From contig WVZH01000228.1 of assembly GCA_011772595.1 (NCBI GenBank), forward strand, positions 52,715 to 61,546: 8,832 bases of DNA, given 5' to 3'. How positions within the stretch are numbered: position 1 is the first letter of the stretch; each line of letters opens with the position of its first letter. The position numbers and the translations under genes are program-made. Positions 7,780-8,832 of this stretch are shown here, piece by piece. The notes under the pieces are model-generated. The model was given only the letters and a program-made list of their open reading frames with translations, was not told where the DNA came from and ran no database searches. This DNA is from Anaerolineales bacterium (lineage in GTDB: Bacteria > Chloroflexota > Anaerolineae > Anaerolineales > E44-bin32).

Positions 7780-7842
7780 TGTTTTCTACTTCAGTCCGCC
7801 CTCATTCTAACGAGCCAGCTTTTTCACGACAAGGTTGAGACC

Positions 7843-8832
7843 TCAGGAAAGGGTGGGACCGATGTAGAGTACCTCTGGTCCGGCGAGCAGCTCTTCCAAC
7901 GGTCTGGCGGGGAGATTCATCACACGACTGTCGGAGAAATAGGGGAAGTCGAAATGGATTTCATCGCCGGCCACCTTGCCGGGAATCGGCATCAGTCGTG
8001 CGGTCAGCGCCTTGTTGTGTCTTAGGGAGATCGCGCCCAGGTCGATCAAGAAAGCGGCCATGGCCTCTGCACTGACATCACCAGGCAGGGGGATTGTGTC
8101 TAAGCCTGTGCCACAAAGGGTGGCATAGAGCAATAAATCGCTTAGGCTGAGTGCTTTTTTGGCGACGGAAGCTGCCAAGATGGCGTCTTCCAGGATGGGG
8201 AGGAAGAGCCCGCAAAAACCTGTGCGCTGAAATAGAGCCCGATCAAGACAATCAGCAAGGAAGGCAATCCCAGCGGCCGTCCCACCCAAGCCGACGGTGG
8301 GAATTCCAAGTGCCTCGAGCGCCGTGCCGAGCGACCGCGCTTCCTCTGGGAAAGGAGCAAGTGAAAAGTCGATCCCCAGAAATTGAACTTCGTGCCTAGA
8401 CACTGTTTCTTCGGCAAGGCTACTCAGCGCGGCAGCATGGTTTTCGATGTCGCTCACCAGACGGCGCCGAGCGAGTACCAGGGTGGGCGCTTCCTTCAAG
8501 GCTATCACGGCGAGATCCGCGGCTTCAGTGGCAATTCCTAGGGCCATGTCTCCGCCACGATGGTAGGCTGAAGGGAAGAATGGTGTTCCGGCGGCCACGT
8601 TGGCCAGGGCTGCGAAACGCACGTTGGCAAATCCATCAGGGGTGAGCATCGAAGTTTCTTGGATCGCACGTGCACAAGCCCGCGCCGCAGGGAGGGAAAC
8701 GCCGTCTTCGGGATCGGCGAATAATCCTGAGGCGAAGATATTTTCGGTTGCAGCTAGCACGTTGGGGATAAAAGCATAGCCGTCGAGTTCGTTCGGCAGT
8801 GCTGGGCCGATGGCGCCATAATCGATGTCGTT
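7843..8832 (-). CDS. DUF711 (UPF0210) family protein, N terminus off window
   Basis: The frame is open from the right window edge to TGA at 7843-7845, giving 329 visible residues. Residues 153-162 (GIDFSLAPFP), the glycine/threonine stretch GLGGTAAGIAFL (181-192), FCGLFLPILED (206-216), CGTGLDTIPLPGDVS (240-254), and a C-terminal DSRVMNL match the pattern I know for DUF711 proteins (about 400-450 residues). About 90-120 N-terminal residues are therefore probably missing. In-frame GTG at 8760 is internal: NDIDYGAIGPA and the following residues upstream of it also read as protein. The fold is related to pyruvate formate-lyase/ribonucleotide-reductase-like barrels, but no glycyl-radical motif is visible, and the biochemical role of the family is unknown to me. 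No signal peptide or membrane segment can be judged. No neighbour suggests a pathway. Confidence 0.85.
   Translation of the reverse strand, partial: NDIDYGAIGPALPNELDGYAFIPNVLAATENIFASGLFADPEDGVSLPAARACARAIQETSMLTPDGFANVRFAALANVAAGTPFFPSAYHRGGDMALGIATEAADLAVIALKEAPTLVLARRRLVSDIENHAAALSSLAEETVSRHEVQFLGIDFSLAPFPEEARSLGTALEALGIPTVGLGGTAAGIAFLADCLDRALFQRTGFCGLFLPILEDAILAASVAKKALSLSDLLLYATLCGTGLDTIPLPGDVSAEAMAAFLIDLGAISLRHNKALTARLMPIPGKVAGDEIHFDFPYFSDSRVMNLPARPLEELLAGPEVLYIGPTLS

Overview
The window is a stretch of ordinary bacterial chromosome. All six supported genes lie on the minus strand, so transcription runs right to left: DUF711 protein (5' end off the right edge) -> pcrA/uvrD helicase -> galE -> icd -> nth-like endonuclease III -> GAF-domain histidine kinase (3' end off the left edge). 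Base composition is moderately G+C-rich in genes. The style of the proteins (double-GAF histidine kinase with a GWGLGL ATP lid, DUF711 protein, PcrA with a C-terminal KOW/Tudor-like tail, Bacillus-type NADP isocitrate dehydrogenase) fits a Chloroflexota (Anaerolineae-like) bacterium. That placement is an inference from protein feel, not from a marker gene.

Layout. 1-1799: sensor histidine kinase, complete except for the last few residues. 1792-2487: endonuclease III homolog, overlapping the kinase start by 8 bases, so the two form one unit. 2488-2818: a 331-base gap with two clear hairpins and no gene. 2819-4120: icd with a good Shine-Dalgarno. 4121-4315: gap with the icd promoter and an octamer-repeat element. 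4316-5296: galE. 5297-5436: gap with the galE promoter and a second octamer-repeat element. 5437-7623: pcrA. 7624-7842: gap with a third octamer-repeat element. 7843-8832: DUF711 protein, N terminus missing.

The genes do not form one pathway. They are housekeeping functions (TCA cycle, UDP-galactose interconversion, DNA unwinding, base excision repair) that look like separate short transcription units. Three of them share a GCTATAAT -10 box.

The most unusual thing is non-coding. Three of the four intergenic gaps carry the same kind of element: pentamers GGCAC repeated at exactly 8-base spacing, a short centre, then the complement GTGCC repeated at exactly 8-base spacing. These make long imperfect hairpins placed between the stop codon of one gene and the promoter of the next. 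Two of the three also share an exact 12-base end sequence. I see no defence system, CRISPR, transposase, phage gene, tRNA or rRNA here.
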